From: Balanoglossus misakiensis
Taxonomy: Eukaryota; Hemichordata
Direction: 5' to 3'
DNA: 64,000 nt
NCBI GenBank assembly: GCA_040954595.2
Contig: CM082582.2
Location: 4,278,001-4,342,000 of the forward strand
Below the pieces are notes generated by a model. The model ran no database searches. It had not been told where the DNA came from and saw nothing but the letters and a program-made list of their open reading frames with translations. Made by a program: the position numbers and the translations under genes. Position 1 is the stretch's first letter. Each line of letters starts with the position of its first letter. Of the stretch, positions 26,501-38,860 are shown in pieces.

Positions 26501-29500
26501 TGTTTTTTCTATATACCTGGACAGAACAAAGTTGTTGTGTTAGAAGATAATGATCCCTTCTCCAAGTATCGTTACCACGTCACTGTATTTACTGGTACAA
26601 GACTAGGTGCTGGAACCACTTCCAATGTTGCCTTGACCATCAATGGCAGCAACCTGTCCAGTGATACACACATACTGAATTCATCATCAAAGAGAAGACT
26701 GCTGAAGCGTGGCTCTATAGATCGATTTCTGTTGACCACACATGAATACTTGGGTGATCTTCATTCCATCAGACTTTGGTATGATAACTCAGGAAGGAGT
26801 CCATCATGGTAAGTTTCATCAAAATGCAGGGATCCTTTATTCTAGAGTTTGTTCAAATGGAAAGAAATGTGGAAGGTCAACTCATACCGGTACATAATGA
26901 GATTGGTCAAAACCTATTATTAAGTGTGTATATCCCCACATTACCTAGCTGGTACTACAAATGTTTTTTTAGAAAGTTGACACATAGTAAAGTATTTTAC
27001 CTATGACTGGCATCTCCTTTCATTTTCCAAAAGCACGCAGATAACAAATCTTTTTAAAGGGTCTTTCAAGAAATCTTATTTTTTAATTTTAGAAAATCTG
27101 TTGTTGATGGTACAAAAGCACTGTTTAGAAGTTGGTCATTATGTGTGCTGGAAATATCTTCATGTAAAGGAGAAATGAGAAAAAGACCAGATAGAAAGTC
27201 ATAAGAATATGCCCCCCTGCCCCACAAAATGCTAATTTTTGGGTGTACCGGTATACTATCTTCTGTCCAAAAGTGTAACATACTTACAACTCTGTCTGTT
27301 TCAGGTATATTGATCATATCTTGGTGCATGATCTATTGGCAAACACCCACTGGGCATTCCTTGGCAATTTCTGGCTGTCAGCAAAGACAGGACTTGCAGA
27401 TATCACTATACCTTGCTCATCTGAACAGGAGTTAACCAATTTGCAAAACAGCTTCATAACCAAGATGGTGAAGAATCTTCAAGACTGCTATCCACTGATC
27501 AATATCTTTTCCCGTCAACACTCCAATCAGTTCACCCGGTTTCAAAGACTTGCTTGCTGTCTTTCCCTCATTCTCTGTTCCATGTTGGTCAGCTTGGTCT
27601 TACTTCACGTGCCACGGGGTTCCGCAGAACGGAGGGTGGAAATCGGCCAGTTCAGACTCACATGGAGAGACCTGATTGTCGGCATTTTAAGTGGTCTGAT
27701 AGTCATACCTGTAAACCTGATCATCATCCAAGTATTCAGAAGTGTTCCACCCTGCAGGAAGTCCAAAGCTGCAGTGAGAAAAACTACAGAGAGCTTGTAC
27801 ACCTTTCATTCTTGTGATTCAGATGAGAAGGAAGAGTTTCATTCCCTGTATTTGATGAAACAGACTCTGATTGATGCCAGACGTGAAGTCAAGGATGTGT
27901 TGAGAAAAACGCTAGAACCTGATCAAAAAGATGCCTGGAAGAAATTCAGCAAGGAAAAAGGCCTGGACCAGATCTTGGCAGATTGGCAGGAACATGAGAG
28001 TTTGACTCTGAAAGCCAGTGACATCTCTACAGATACATATCATACTGCGGACCACATGTCAGTGTCCAGTTTTTCCGATAAAGGAGAAAGTCCACAACAA
28101 GGGCACGATTTCAGCAGCGTTGAATCCGTTTCGCTCGAAGGTGTTACACTTGAGACCAGAGATGAGCCCCAAGCAAAGAGTTGCAAGTGCTGTCAAGGCC
28201 AGTGTTTGTCCAATTGTCGGTGTCACTGCAGTGCTTGCTGCCGACACTCTCAATGTAGATGTGGGACTTGCCGTTGTAGCTGCGTGGCATGTTGGATGAC
28301 CTTCCTGGGCTGGTTCTTGGCAATTGCTACAATAGCGACCTCTGCCTGTCTGGTGGTCTTGTATGGAATCCAGTACGACCAACAGAGGGCCTTTGACTGG
28401 TTAACATCCCTGTTGCTATGTCTGGTGATAACACCGATAATCCAGCCTTTATTTCTGGTACTGATGGCTGTCATGGCGGTTATCTGTTGCAAGGCCTTGG
28501 ATGATCGGTATTTATTCCGAAGTGAAGATGAGGTTCACTATGTAAACTCTGGTTTGTATTTGTATTAATCTAGCAATTTTGTGTTATCTGTCAAACCTTT
28601 CATTGTAGACTCCTCGAGATTTCATGTATAAAGTAATATAGACAATTGTAATTGTAAGTAATTTCATGACAATTTATTGTGAAGATCAAAGAAATTATAA
28701 CCTACCCCAAAATGATCATTTAAAAGAAAATATATGTTAAAGTAGCAAAAAGAACTAATTTTGATACAAGGTTTCAAAGTTGAATGCAGCTGTGAAATTT
28801 CAAAGAGACACAAAGCATTATGACAGTAATTTAAATTGAAATGCACACAGGTATGCTTTGAAGGCTAGATATTTATAACATGATTGTCATACAGATATTA
28901 TTCTGTTATCTTTCACAGACAATTCTAAATGGAAGCCAGAAGAACTCGGAGAGTGGTTACCTCGACTCAGGGACCTTCGAAAATGCTCACAATATCAACC
29001 ACCATCGCAAAAGCTCTTGAACAGCTTCAAGAAGAAAAACCAACTGAATGAAGCCATGTCTTTTCTGAAAGAATTCATCTGCTTGGCAATACTCTGGCTG
29101 TTGCTATTGATCATTGCCTACTGCCAACAACCAACACATGGATACCTCGTGAATAATGTCTTGAAACAGACATTTGTGACAGATTTTGACAAGGTAAAAT
29201 CTCCCCCCTTTACACGATTAAAAAATGACAACTCTGTAGCTGAAGTTCTCAGAGAGACAATTATTGGTTTATTCCTTTATCAGTACAAGTTGCTGAAAGT
29301 TGCACCAAATAGAGCTTGAAAACAGGGTCTGTTTCCTAAACTTAAATACCTTTGTGGTAGTGACGTACACACAGGAAACTACAAAGTGATACTTCTTGCT
29401 TTGCTAGATGACCAAATATGAAGAAATGTATGACTGGATGAATGCCACACTAATTCCCACTCTGTATGGAGGCAGTGCAGGAACCATAGATGTTGACTGT

Positions 29501-30959
29501 GAATGTATGACATTGCTAGGTAGTGCTAGACTTAGACAAGTCAGGATTATTTCAGGTAGGAATTAGATGAAAGCTAAGCATAGATTAATAACAGATGCAG
29601 GGATTTAGACTTAGAGTGTATTTTGATCTTTTTGAAAAGATTTTCAAAACTTATAGATACTCACAAAGGTGTCACACAGACTGTGTCATTTTCAGCACAA
29701 GTGGGTAATTTTTTTCTGTAATAAAAGTAATATCAGTGATTTCTCTAATTATTTTCATAGACAACTGTAAAGTGAACAAGATCATGAGAGATCACATGCA
29801 GTCTTGCAGTGAAGAGTACAGTTTCAGCTCAGAAGACACAAGATCCTTTGCTGGTTCTTGGGACAGTGTGATCGCACACCCATCCAACCCATCGGATATG
29901 TGGCAATACAAGTCGCCCGGTCAAGCACAAGGCAGCTACATGTGGGGTAAACTGTCTTTCTACAGCAGAGGTGGCTATGTAGCTGATCTGGGAGTGACAT
30001 CTGAGAGTGCTCTGGGTGTTCTGCAGCAGATGTATGATTCGACATGGTGTGACAAGAACACCAGAGCTGTATTTGTAGAATTCACACTGCACAATGCACA
30101 AAGCAATCTCTTCAGTGTGATGACTGTACTTTTGGAATATTCTCCATCTGGGTCCATTGCTGCATCGCACGAGTTTCTGATCGGTCGATATCATAAATTC
30201 TCACTGTACATAGATTACTTTGTCCTGTTCTGTCAAATTCTGTACCTGCTAGGAATGGTGTACTTCACACTCATTGAAATGATGGCACTGTGGCATCAGG
30301 GCTATAAGTACTTTCTCAGCAGTTGGAATTACTTGAATTTAGTGATAATCTTTCTCTCTACGCTTACTGTCATGATGTTTGGTTCCATATTCAGCCAGTT
30401 TGACATATCAATGACCAAGTACAACAACGACAGGAGCTCATTCACAAGTTTCTACACAGCAGCCCTGTGTAATGAAGCCTACCATTTGCTAACTGCAAGT
30501 CTGGTGTTTTCCTGGACGATCAAATTACTCAAATTACTGTGTCACAGTGCCGTGTTCGAATTGATGCACACAGTTATGCTGCAAACTGCCAGACTCGTTT
30601 TATGGTACACTTTCTTCTTAGGCCTGTTTCTTGTAGCATTTTCTCATTATTGTCTGATTGCCTTCGGGTCTTTCATAAACAACTTCCGAAACATGTCTGT
30701 TGCCTATATGTCTATGCTAGGGCTGATGATTGGCGGTTTGGATACTGCTGAGCTGTTCTCTCAGGGCAACGTCCTTTCCTGTTTGATATTTGCTGTATTC
30801 ATCTTCAGTACAGTGTTTATACTATTGCCTGTATTTGCCGCTGTTATGATTGAGTCATTCCTTGTGGCCACTCTGGCAAAAAGACAAAGTCCACATGGGC
30901 ACACTAATCTTGTCTTGCTGCTGATCCAGAAATACTGCAGGCCGGGTTCATATAGCTAA
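13091..30959 (+). CDS. Polycystin-1-like receptor-channel (PKD, REJ, TSP1, GPS, PLAT, polycystin channel)
   Basis: Twenty-five exons in phase: 13091–13178, 14327–14341, 15278–15982, 16223–16372, 16694–16886, 17185–17432, 17814–17978, 18542–18721, 19036–19740, 20131–20280, 20633–20825, 21331–21578, 22021–22251, 22603–22748, 23148–23357, 23592–23717, 24019–24210, 24638–24892, 25154–25705, 25954–26229, 26525–26808, 27305–28551, 28919–29193, 29408–29555, 29761–30959; about 2726 residues. Order: signal peptide (1–30); PKD domain (FGDDS to HSYSESGTYTATVTG) and REJ block 1 (35–521); TSP1 (GEWSAWPDCPVTCG, 522–581); PKD/REJ block 2 (582–1139); GPS (CMYW to CNHLS, about 1568–1602, cleavage at HL|S); first membrane helix (about 1648–1668); PLAT (1677–1795); more helices; a loop with 15 cysteines (2064–2100); then the extracellular polycystin (TOP) domain and channel helices to the C-terminus. 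These proteins are ciliary receptors or channels, usually paired with a PKD2-type subunit; sperm REJ and PKDREJ are relatives. No C-terminal coiled coil was noticed. The PKD1L/PKDREJ subgroup is unresolved. Confidence 0.9.
14327..14341 (+). other. 15-nt microexon in the polycystin gene
   Basis: GTGAACTCCAGACTG lies between TTTTTATTTTTAG and GTAAGT, phase 1 to phase 1. It is needed to join exon 1 (ending in phase 1 with T) to the exon at 15278; direct joining would create TAA. Flanking intron sequence matches that around the 180-nt TSP1 exon of unit 2, so this looks like the reduced counterpart of that exon. Confidence 0.6.
14395..14548. repeat. (CAT)n microsatellite
   Basis: About 150 bases of nearly pure CAT repeat with short interruptions, in polycystin intron 2. 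It is absent from the matching intron of the second unit. Confidence 0.95.
14611..14796. mobile_element. MITE-like element with ACAGTCAAACCTGT ends
   Basis: A 186-bp segment with 16-bp perfect terminal inverted repeats (ATACAGTCAAACCTGT and its complement) and internal repeats of a CACTATATAGAGGTGGT type. TA flanks both sides. Non-coding; present only in unit 1 of the polycystin duplication. Confidence 0.75.
18418..22240 (+). repeat. Internal tandem duplication of the polycystin gene, unit 2
   Basis: Second copy of the PKD/REJ exon block. It starts in intron sequence similar to that at 14210 and includes the 180-nt TSP1 exon. It continues into a complete REJ end (exon 22021–22251, then 22603–22748) that has no counterpart in unit 1. 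Confidence 0.88.
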
Positions 30960-31059
30960 ATAGACAAGCTATATATGAAAGTTGCATATGTGATGTTATC
31001 AATATCAGAGTTTAATCCATTGAATCAATGTCATGCTAAAGATAATACATGTATATAGA

Positions 31060-31402
31060 CGGTAAATTTTTAGATGGTATGGTATATTTAAGCAATAAAA
31101 CACCCCCAGCCATGGTATACCACGAGATTTTGACCAGTTCACGACATATACGCACGAGCGATAGCGAGTGCGTATATGGAGTTGAACTGGTCAAAATCTC
31201 GTGGTATACCATGGCTGGGGGTGTTTTATTGCTATTATATTATGCCAGTATATTGAAACTTTGCATAAAACATTTTAAAAAGGCATTTTCTTTGACTATG
31301 ATATATGACTGTGGTATATGGCTAATATATCACGGTCACATGTCGTGTCTCGACCAATCAAATAGCTTGATTTACACCATCAATATACTGGTATAATATA
31401 AT
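31060..31402. mobile_element. MITE-like element, family 1, copy 2, with long hairpin
   Basis: Reverse-oriented relative of 1040–1291. At 31091–31233 two arms of about 50 bases are near-perfect reverse complements (AGCAATAAAACACCCCCAGC against its complement). Between them is a second inner stem (CATATACGCAC / GTGCGTATATG), so the DNA can fold into one long cruciform. The left arm supplies AATAAA at 31094–31099, 135 nt past the polycystin stop, and may act as its polyadenylation signal. Confidence 0.78.
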
Positions 31403-32688
31403 TAATATTCCTTGGCTAAAGTTATGTCATATTTATTGTGTAGCAACACTGGTAATTTTAATTGCTTTATAGTAACAGTAATTTTTGCCACTGTTTGATA
31501 TAATGCATATGTTCCAATAGGAACATGGGGGTCATTCTGAATATTTTATTAATTTATGAATTTACTTGTATGTTCATCTGAAATACGGCAATGGTTTGAA
31601 ATCTTCAACATTAACAGTTGCTCAACAATAATGGTTGGCTATATATGTTTTGCTGATGTTAATGTCATTATTGTAGTTTTTAATGAATTCTGGTACATAT
31701 TGTAATCAATTTACAAGCTGAAAGAAAATATTTGAAAATATTTCAGTAAGTGACAATGATGGTATTTGTTTATTACACCACAGTTGTCACACTGCATAGT
31801 TTGTAAAATAGTAATACACGACAGTCGTTTTGGAATAGTTTTTGATTTTGTGATATTTCTTGTTGTACATTTAATTTATTACAAAGCTGTTCCAACTTTT
31901 GTATAAATCCTCTTTCGCCCCAGCTTTTAGGGATAATTTTTCAGCCCAACACCATTTTTGTGATTGTACTGCATGAAGTCTCAATTGTGAATTGTTTAAA
32001 GTAGAACATGGATAACCTAATCTGTGCTAGAGGTTCTTGTATGTTAAATTCTGAGATTATGAAACATTGGGTTCTGCAAGTAATGCTATGGTTCCATATG
32101 TTCTGCTGAAGCGGAATTTTAAAAGTTAGTAAATGTTGAAGGATCATTTTCACTATTACAGTAAAGATTTAGTTGTAGTTATACTCTTCTCTCAATCAGT
32201 ATCCGGACTTTGTATTCGTTCAGTTGTGATTTAATAAATAGAAAAATCAAACAATTTGTGTAAGCTGTCCCATGAAAGATGTGATGATCGAGAACATTTT
32301 TTGCATTTCCAGGGAACCCCAAAGGCTAGCAGAAAGGTTGTATGACCAGATAAATGCAGTTGTTCTTCATGATGTCTTTTGAATTTACCTGGACTCCGCC
32401 AGAGTGAGAATAAACTGACTGTCAGAAGTGGCGTGTTTTCCCTACCCCTCTTTTAAAATGTACAAATGGGCTACGTGGTTACATGCATGGCTATGCTGTC
32501 ACTGAGTAGAGGGCTCTGTCAAACGCCCCTATGTATATTGCGCCCTCTTTCGAGCCTTTTATTGTGGACTTTTCTTTTTATAGTTTGCCACCCATGTTGC
32601 AGTACTTGACAATGACACCCAGTCGAGTTCACACGAACAAACACACGCATTCACAAACGAACAAACAAAGAAATCCCATTTCAGAACG
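31403..32688. other. Intergenic spacer between polycystin and FOXRED2-like genes
   Basis: AT-rich sequence with no supported exon or recognised element. The two flanking genes converge here. Confidence 0.6.
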
Positions 32689-32694
32689 TTTATT
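32689..32694 (-). promoter_or_regulatory. AATAAA polyadenylation signal of the left FOXRED2-like gene
   Basis: TTTATT on the plus strand (AATAAA on the minus strand), about 290 bases past the minus-strand stop codon. Confidence 0.5.
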
Positions 32695-32985
32695 ACTGAA
32701 TCAGGGGTGCGTAACAAAGAAACTCAGAAAAATTAAATTCTGATTCATCATATTTTGATGACCGTTCAGATTGATATCGTTCTCTCGGTTAGCCCAACTG
32801 GCCAGGCAAGTCAAAAACGGCTCTGTAAAAATTGTAGAACTTCATTGCGACTTCAGTAAATAAATTAGTACTCCTTATACAAATGAAGAGAAACTACTAC
32901 ATGTACAAATCTTCACAAATGAAAAGTTCGCCGAAAGTTTCCTTCACGCGTGTCATTCCCAACAAAAATGCAATATCCGGTTTGA

Positions 32986-35900
32986 TCATTCCACTAAACC
33001 GAGTCTACATTCCGATTTCACCATCTTGCCGGCCAGTTCCACTTTGCGTTTCTCTTCAATCTCTTCTGGAGTCCAAGGTCTGTAATTCTTCTCCCATTCT
33101 TCCTGTGGGAAGAGTCTCTCGAAGTGGTCGCCACGTCCAAGGCTGATCTGATAGCGGAAAGGACAGAAGAACACCAAAATTAATGTGTGCACATGTACAA
33201 ACTGACAACTGTACCGTCTTTTTTGTTTTTGTCAAGATGTGTGAAAATAGCACAGTCCATTGTGAAGCGCAAGGTGGATATTCATTATGAACATACCTGT
33301 CTATGTAGTAGATTCTTGAGTTTATTGGTGAACCTGTCCGGATTGTTGTCGCCAACAAAGATCCCCTTGTCTGCTCTGACCACCAACGAACCGCCCAGGT
33401 GAAGTCGTTCTTGGAGGACGCCGCGTTTGTACGAGGAGTAGACCCCCTGGGGGAAGGCTGTACATTTGCAGTCACGTGGGTTCATGTCGCCTGGTTTGAA
33501 GAATTCGGTCACGCTCATTTTAGGAAAGCTGAGAAGAGAAACAAAATTATGGTGGTCATTTGTCTGTAGACGTAGACACATGAAAATAGAATTGCTCCTC
33601 AAAACCGGTGTACATTGTCTTGTATTTTGAAGAGACGCCACACTAAATATAAGTGACACAAATTCGTGCACCATAACTTTAAATGATTTTTCTCTTTGGG
33701 TCATTTAACAAGTGACTGAACATTGTGTCGATATGCTTTGTAGTCAGAATTTTCTGTTTTATCATTCAAATGCAAACGGATTCAATTTTGGGATAAACTT
33801 ACCTGTGGTGATTATCTTCAATTGTAACAATGAAGACGTTCTCTTGACTCATGAAATAATCATTCTTCAAAACCCATTCCTGGGGTAGCTCATAATAATA
33901 TTCCGCTGTTCCGACCATCTTATCTTCACCCTCTGAAAAAATAGAGCATTTCGATACAACTTTAGTTCAGATAGTTTTCTGTCTGGGATGGACGTCCATG
34001 GACGCTCAATATGTAAAGTGAAAAGAAGTGATGTCTTCCGATCAGATCAATGTTACTTGGATAAGATCACTGTGGTCCAACATAACAGCTGCGCTAATTG
34101 GTGGAAACGATAATATGTCCGCTTTGAGGAATCTTGTCTTTATCACTTACTTGCTGTGTCGCCTGTTTCTGGTTTGAGAACAATGACGTCACACAGGTAG
34201 CCCTGTCCCATCTGGTACAAAGCAGATGTTGTGCTCACACGTTCTGAAAACAAAATGACGCAATGATGAGTACACCGTCAAAACGAGTGAACGAATCATG
34301 ATTCATGGCGAAGGAAACTGCGAAAATGAATACCCGGTAATGTTTTGTGATAAAAAAAGTCGTCTGCTTGGTCACAATCGCTTTCGTAGTTTCTATATAA
34401 ACTGCTTCATGTGCCTTTGTGGTCAATGAAAAAAATGTCAAACCAAAAAATGTAATGTCTCCCGGGGTCGAAGGTAAGAACGTACCAATCATGAACTTGG
34501 AAAGTTCTCCAGCGTCGAGTGATTTGAAAGTCTTCTTCGGCAGCTCGTCGTCGTCGTAGCGGGCGCCAAGCATGCCACTCAAAGTCTTGACGTTGTATCG
34601 GAAGCCGTGGATGAAACCGGAGGCGGCTCTTCGATCACGTGACTGCATAACTGTGCCGATGAAGTAGAGATCGGGAACGGTCGACTGCCAATGTTCGTCG
34701 AGGACGACGTATCGACCATCGGTGTGGGTTTCTAGCAGAGATGGAGATCAAGAATATTACAATCATCATGTGTTTCGATCAAAGGTTTTATCACATGATG
34801 TACAAGACGAGATGTTTTGTTCCGCAACATATTGCAAATTATCATCTCTGGAAACCTCACGTATTTTTTGGGGTGTCTAATTTTCAGAATACGTAAACTC
34901 TCGTTCATTTATAAACAAACACTACTGAACTCCACAATTCTGAGGAGTACTACTGAGGTGGGGACAATTCAATGACCACAGCGCCACCAATCGGTGATGT
35001 GAGACTGACTTACCTGGTTTACAAGTTTCGTCAAACATGTCAATATTGATGAACTTCCATCCTGTCGCCAGAATGACTTTGTCGTAGCCCTTGCTGGTGA
35101 AAGTTGCGGTGCCTGGTGGGTCCCAGTGGGGCAATTCCATCTCGAAGGTCTGCGTGATTGTGCCGTCTTCCTCCCTGACGAACTTTTTGGTGTCGCACTG
35201 GCGGAGAGCGTGGAGCGATTTCAGATGGTACATGTCGAGGACGTTGTTGTTGACGGCTCTCAGATGACCCACGAAGTGAGTGTCCCACGCCAACTTGACG
35301 GGTGTGCGCGTGCACATGTGAATTATTGCAGCACTGCCGGCTAAGTAATCTGCACACTGCAAGTTGAATGAAAAATATATCATGAGTTTAAACATGTAGC
35401 TGGGTGAGTTTAAATAATTCTGGCGAGAAATCGCATGGTACATTTCCGAGGCAAAGTAAATGATTTTGAAATTAACGAGGTTTTTACTAAGCAAATCTTC
35501 ATATCCCAGTGACTGAACAGAAATTCAGTACGTGAAGTTTTGCTAGTTTCCTGACATTTTTGTTTGGTCCACACGATACCATAGACCCCGGGTCTATGAC
35601 GATACATAATTTTAGTGGAGACAATCCTGTGGACAATTGTGGTCAGTACATAGAATCTTTGTCACCTCTGTGGATCGCACAAAACCTTTCCCGCTATGAG
35701 GGAAGATATCTTACCTCAAAGGCGCTGTTTCCGCCTCCAAGAATCAAAACCTTCTTGTTTTCATACTCCTTCAAATCCAGAGAATGTTCTTGATAGGTGT
35801 CCGCCACCTCGATGCCTTCAATATCCGGGACATTGGGCAGAGCTGGACCAGTGCCAACAATCAGAACTTTACAGGTGAATATTTTCCCGTTCTGGTCGGT

Positions 35901-36740
35901 GATGGTGAAACGTGACGGGTGTCTTCTGTCCTGGACGGCTTCTCTGTTGACCTTGACTATGTTTGTGTTGAGACGCACCTTCAGATTGAACTTCTTGGCA
36001 AAGTCGCGTAAATAACTGGAAAAAATGACAGGACCACCCCGTGAATTATTTTACACCGGTATTCGTCACCATCTAATGCAAAATACTTTATATACATGTA
36101 AAAACCTAAGTGTATTGTTTTGAGAAAATGAGAATTCTGCATTGTGCAATTTGTGCCTAGGTCATGGATATTTTGTTACCAACATTATAAATACCTTCAA
36201 CATACGAATATCATTTCAGATTTCTTGACAACTTGCTACCAACGTGTGTTGAACTTCAAAATACACAAAAATCCGACTTACTCGACTAAAAGGCCTGCAT
36301 CCGGGAACAGATCGTCTGAATAATCACAGAAAGAGATGTCGTCTTCGTCACAGACCAGAGAATTCCAATCATGGCGGAGATTGAATTCTCTCTCCTTGAA
36401 GTAGTTGTGTTTCTTGTTGATGGAGATCAGAGTGCGATGACGCGGGTACGTCTGGTAGAAGGAACCAACGCTGTCGTTCTTCTCCAGGACGATGTAATCT
36501 TTTCCCGCCTTCTCCATGCAGTAGGCCATCTGGACACCGGCGGGGCCCGCCCCGATGACGATGTATTCGTAATCTGAAAACAAAAATTCAGAAAAGTTAA
36601 GGAAAATTATACCGGTAGTACAGCAACTAGCTCGAACCATGGACGTCCATGCTCGAACAAAAGTCGACTTGGACGGTCGCAGGCATGCTTTTTGAGGCGA
36701 AAACTATTTGAAAGAAACCCATCTTACCTGTTTTCTCCAT
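32986..36740 (-). CDS. FOXRED2-like FAD-dependent oxidoreductase, copy 1
   Basis: Nine coding exons in minus-strand order: 36740–36728, 36573–36282, 36015–35715, 35356–35014, 34731–34486, 34243–34151, 33932–33803, 33528–33297, 33147–32986; 603 residues. It is a flavin monooxygenase-like fold: N-terminal FAD site IVIGAGPAGVQMAY, the FOXRED2 hallmark YPRHRTLISINKK and FNLRHDWNSL, a second dinucleotide site [11 protein letters not shown], and LATGWKFIN. Human FOXRED2 (ERFAD) acts in ER-associated degradation with a signal peptide and a KEEL-type tail. Here the start MEKTG leads straight into the FAD fold and the protein ends in LGLVE, so a cytosolic protein is inferred. It has one extra intron (34150–33933) compared with copy 2. 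The reaction catalysed is unknown. Confidence 0.88.
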
Positions 36741-37789
36741 ATTTCACTTCTTCGATGGCAGGTCAGAAGACAGCAAATAATCTGTGGAGAAAAAAATATG
36801 AAATTGACTCTTAATTCGATTTCGAGTTGGTGTCAATAACAAGACAGTCGAGCACGAGAAAATGTTGGTGCAGTCATGGAGTGGTGCAGTTTAGTTCTAG
36901 CATTGAGATAATGGTACCCCAATGCATAGACAATCTGTCTGTCGTTCCAGACTAGGAACTACAAGAGCCATGTGGCGGGATACTGCATATGTCGGTTTGG
37001 TACTTACCCGTCAATGCTGAACAATCTGAACGTGTTGCTGCGTACAGACGATCACAATAAATGCACCAGATTTACCAAACTAACCCATTATTTATATCCA
37101 AAGCTGAAAAGTCACATTTACATATTTGTATTTTTTTGCAAACAGAACTTCGTGGAGATAATCCGTCGTCATGTAACTTGACGGACTGCCAATAAACATG
37201 GATTTCTTGGCAAATAGCGTCAACCACAGCCCCTATAGCATATTTGTCTTAGAAAGTCACATTTTGGTACATCCACGACAACTACAAAAAGTTACATCTG
37301 CATAAGTGTTTCTGCTGACAATCAGGCCTGGTCGGACCTGGCCAGGACTGGCTTCGGTCTGGGAATTAATAAAGTGAGTGAGAATTGGCAGAATGCACGA
37401 CACAAATTGAATATTGTGACGAGAAAATGTGAACAGTCTTATGATAAACGGCCAAAGAATCTCGAGAATCTTGCTTTTCCATTCTGAAGTCACAAAGATC
37501 ACGCGACATAGATGAACTCTGTTTATGGAGGCAGATGCATCACAAACTGCACTGTTTGTGACTGCACCGAAAAACTCGTGTCTTACTGGGGTCCCCGTTA
37601 CATGTATGGCACAGACCACAGTCCTTCAAAAAAGTGACTTCAACGACACGGATAAAGACGAATGTAATCGAAACCGCTACAGCTAGAAATAGAGAGCAAT
37701 GGCGTTTGGTTATCAGAAAGTAGAGTTGTGAATTCAGTACAGTATTGAATCACCATGTATGTTTGTAAACTTTATTTCTTGACTCTCTC

Positions 37790-38240
37790 AAGGCGTACGA
37801 AAGTGACTATGTTTTGATTTGTTACTGCATTTGAGAGACGTGTATTTTGAAGGCATGGGTACGTAGAGACTTGAAGTCAGTGTTGCACTTGATTGTAAGC
37901 CGACAAAGTCCACAGGTAGTTTGCTGGTGTTCTCGGTCGGCCACAGACAACGGAGAAGTAGGAGGGTGGAGTACCGAGAGTGTCGGGGCACAGTTCTCGG
38001 CCGGCGCAATATCAAAGCCCGGTCCTCTTGTGCGGAGGGACGGTGATCAAAGCTTCGCGGGAGGTTTTGACACCTTTTCTTGGCGTGTTGGGGCACCCAG
38101 CCGCACCTGGCCCGCTTCCTGTGTCTTGATAAACGTGCATGTATACTCGTAGGGCTTCCTTGACGAAGCTTCGAGCGGCGTTTCTTCTCCACGTGTTGCG
38201 AGGAACCACAGTCCGAGCAATGGGGGAACATACTGGTATA
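37790..38240. repeat. Spacer repeat, copy 1
   Basis: Shares a long stretch with 38500–38860, including GGTTTTGACACCTTTTCTTG, GCGTGTTG, CCGCTTCCTGTGTCTTGA and GGGCTTCCTTGACGAAGC in the same order. The minus-strand frames look alike (QHAKKRCQNL in both), but neither has splice or family support, so I treat it as a non-coding direct repeat. Confidence 0.7.
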
Positions 38241-38287
38241 CAAAAGCTTCTACAACATTACTGTAATTGAAGCATAGACAGTAGAGG

Positions 38288-38315
38288 CATGGAGGTACTC
38301 TCTAGTACCTCCATG
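38288..38315. repeat. Perfect short hairpin
   Basis: CATGGAGGTACT and its exact complement are separated by four bases. It lies between the two spacer repeats; TAGTACCTCCATG recurs near 39380. Confidence 0.7.
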
Positions 38316-38499
38316 GTAGAGGGAAGATTGAAGAGACATAACGTGTAAGCATAATTAGCAACATAAGATACATGCGACGAGAGTTTTCAATTTTCAAACT
38401 AAAACTAAAAAAATCCTCCCCCTTCATGAGGTTCGTGGTTATTTGTCTATGTAAGAGTCAAAAAGTCCAATAAAAGTTACAGAGTACTTATACATGTAG

Positions 38500-38860
38500 T
38501 TAACAAGTCGAAATAGTTTGAAAACAAGGTCACAAAGTTTGTGGTTGCATAAGCCGGCAAAATCCACCTGTTGTTGGCAAGTATTCTCTGTCGGTCACGG
38601 ACGAGGTGCAAAAAGATGGGTTGATAGTGCCTTTGCAATATCAAAGCACGATCTTCGTGTGTTGATCAACACTTCGCGTGAGGTTTTGACACCTTTTCTT
38701 GGCGTGTTGTGGCACCTGACCCGCTTCCTGTGTCTTGAAGAACGCGTGTACATGTGTAGGGCTTCCTTGACGAAGCCTCAAAGGGTGATCGTGTCTTGAC
38801 CCCCATCCGCCTTGTCCACGTGTTGCGGGGAGCACCAGCTCCATGGGAACACAGACAATC
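38500..38860. repeat. Spacer repeat, copy 2
   Basis: Second, shorter copy of the 37790–38240 repeat in direct orientation, diverged by substitutions and small gaps. Confidence 0.7.

Noticed and set aside
28059-28492. Minus-strand frames opposite the cysteine-rich polycystin loop
   Set aside because: They are antisense shadows of the long polycystin exon, which has clear helices and loop structure on the plus strand.
33056-33704. Alternative minus-strand frames over the FOXRED2-like 3' exons
   Set aside because: They run through introns in the wrong frame; the spliced reading gives a conserved protein in phase.
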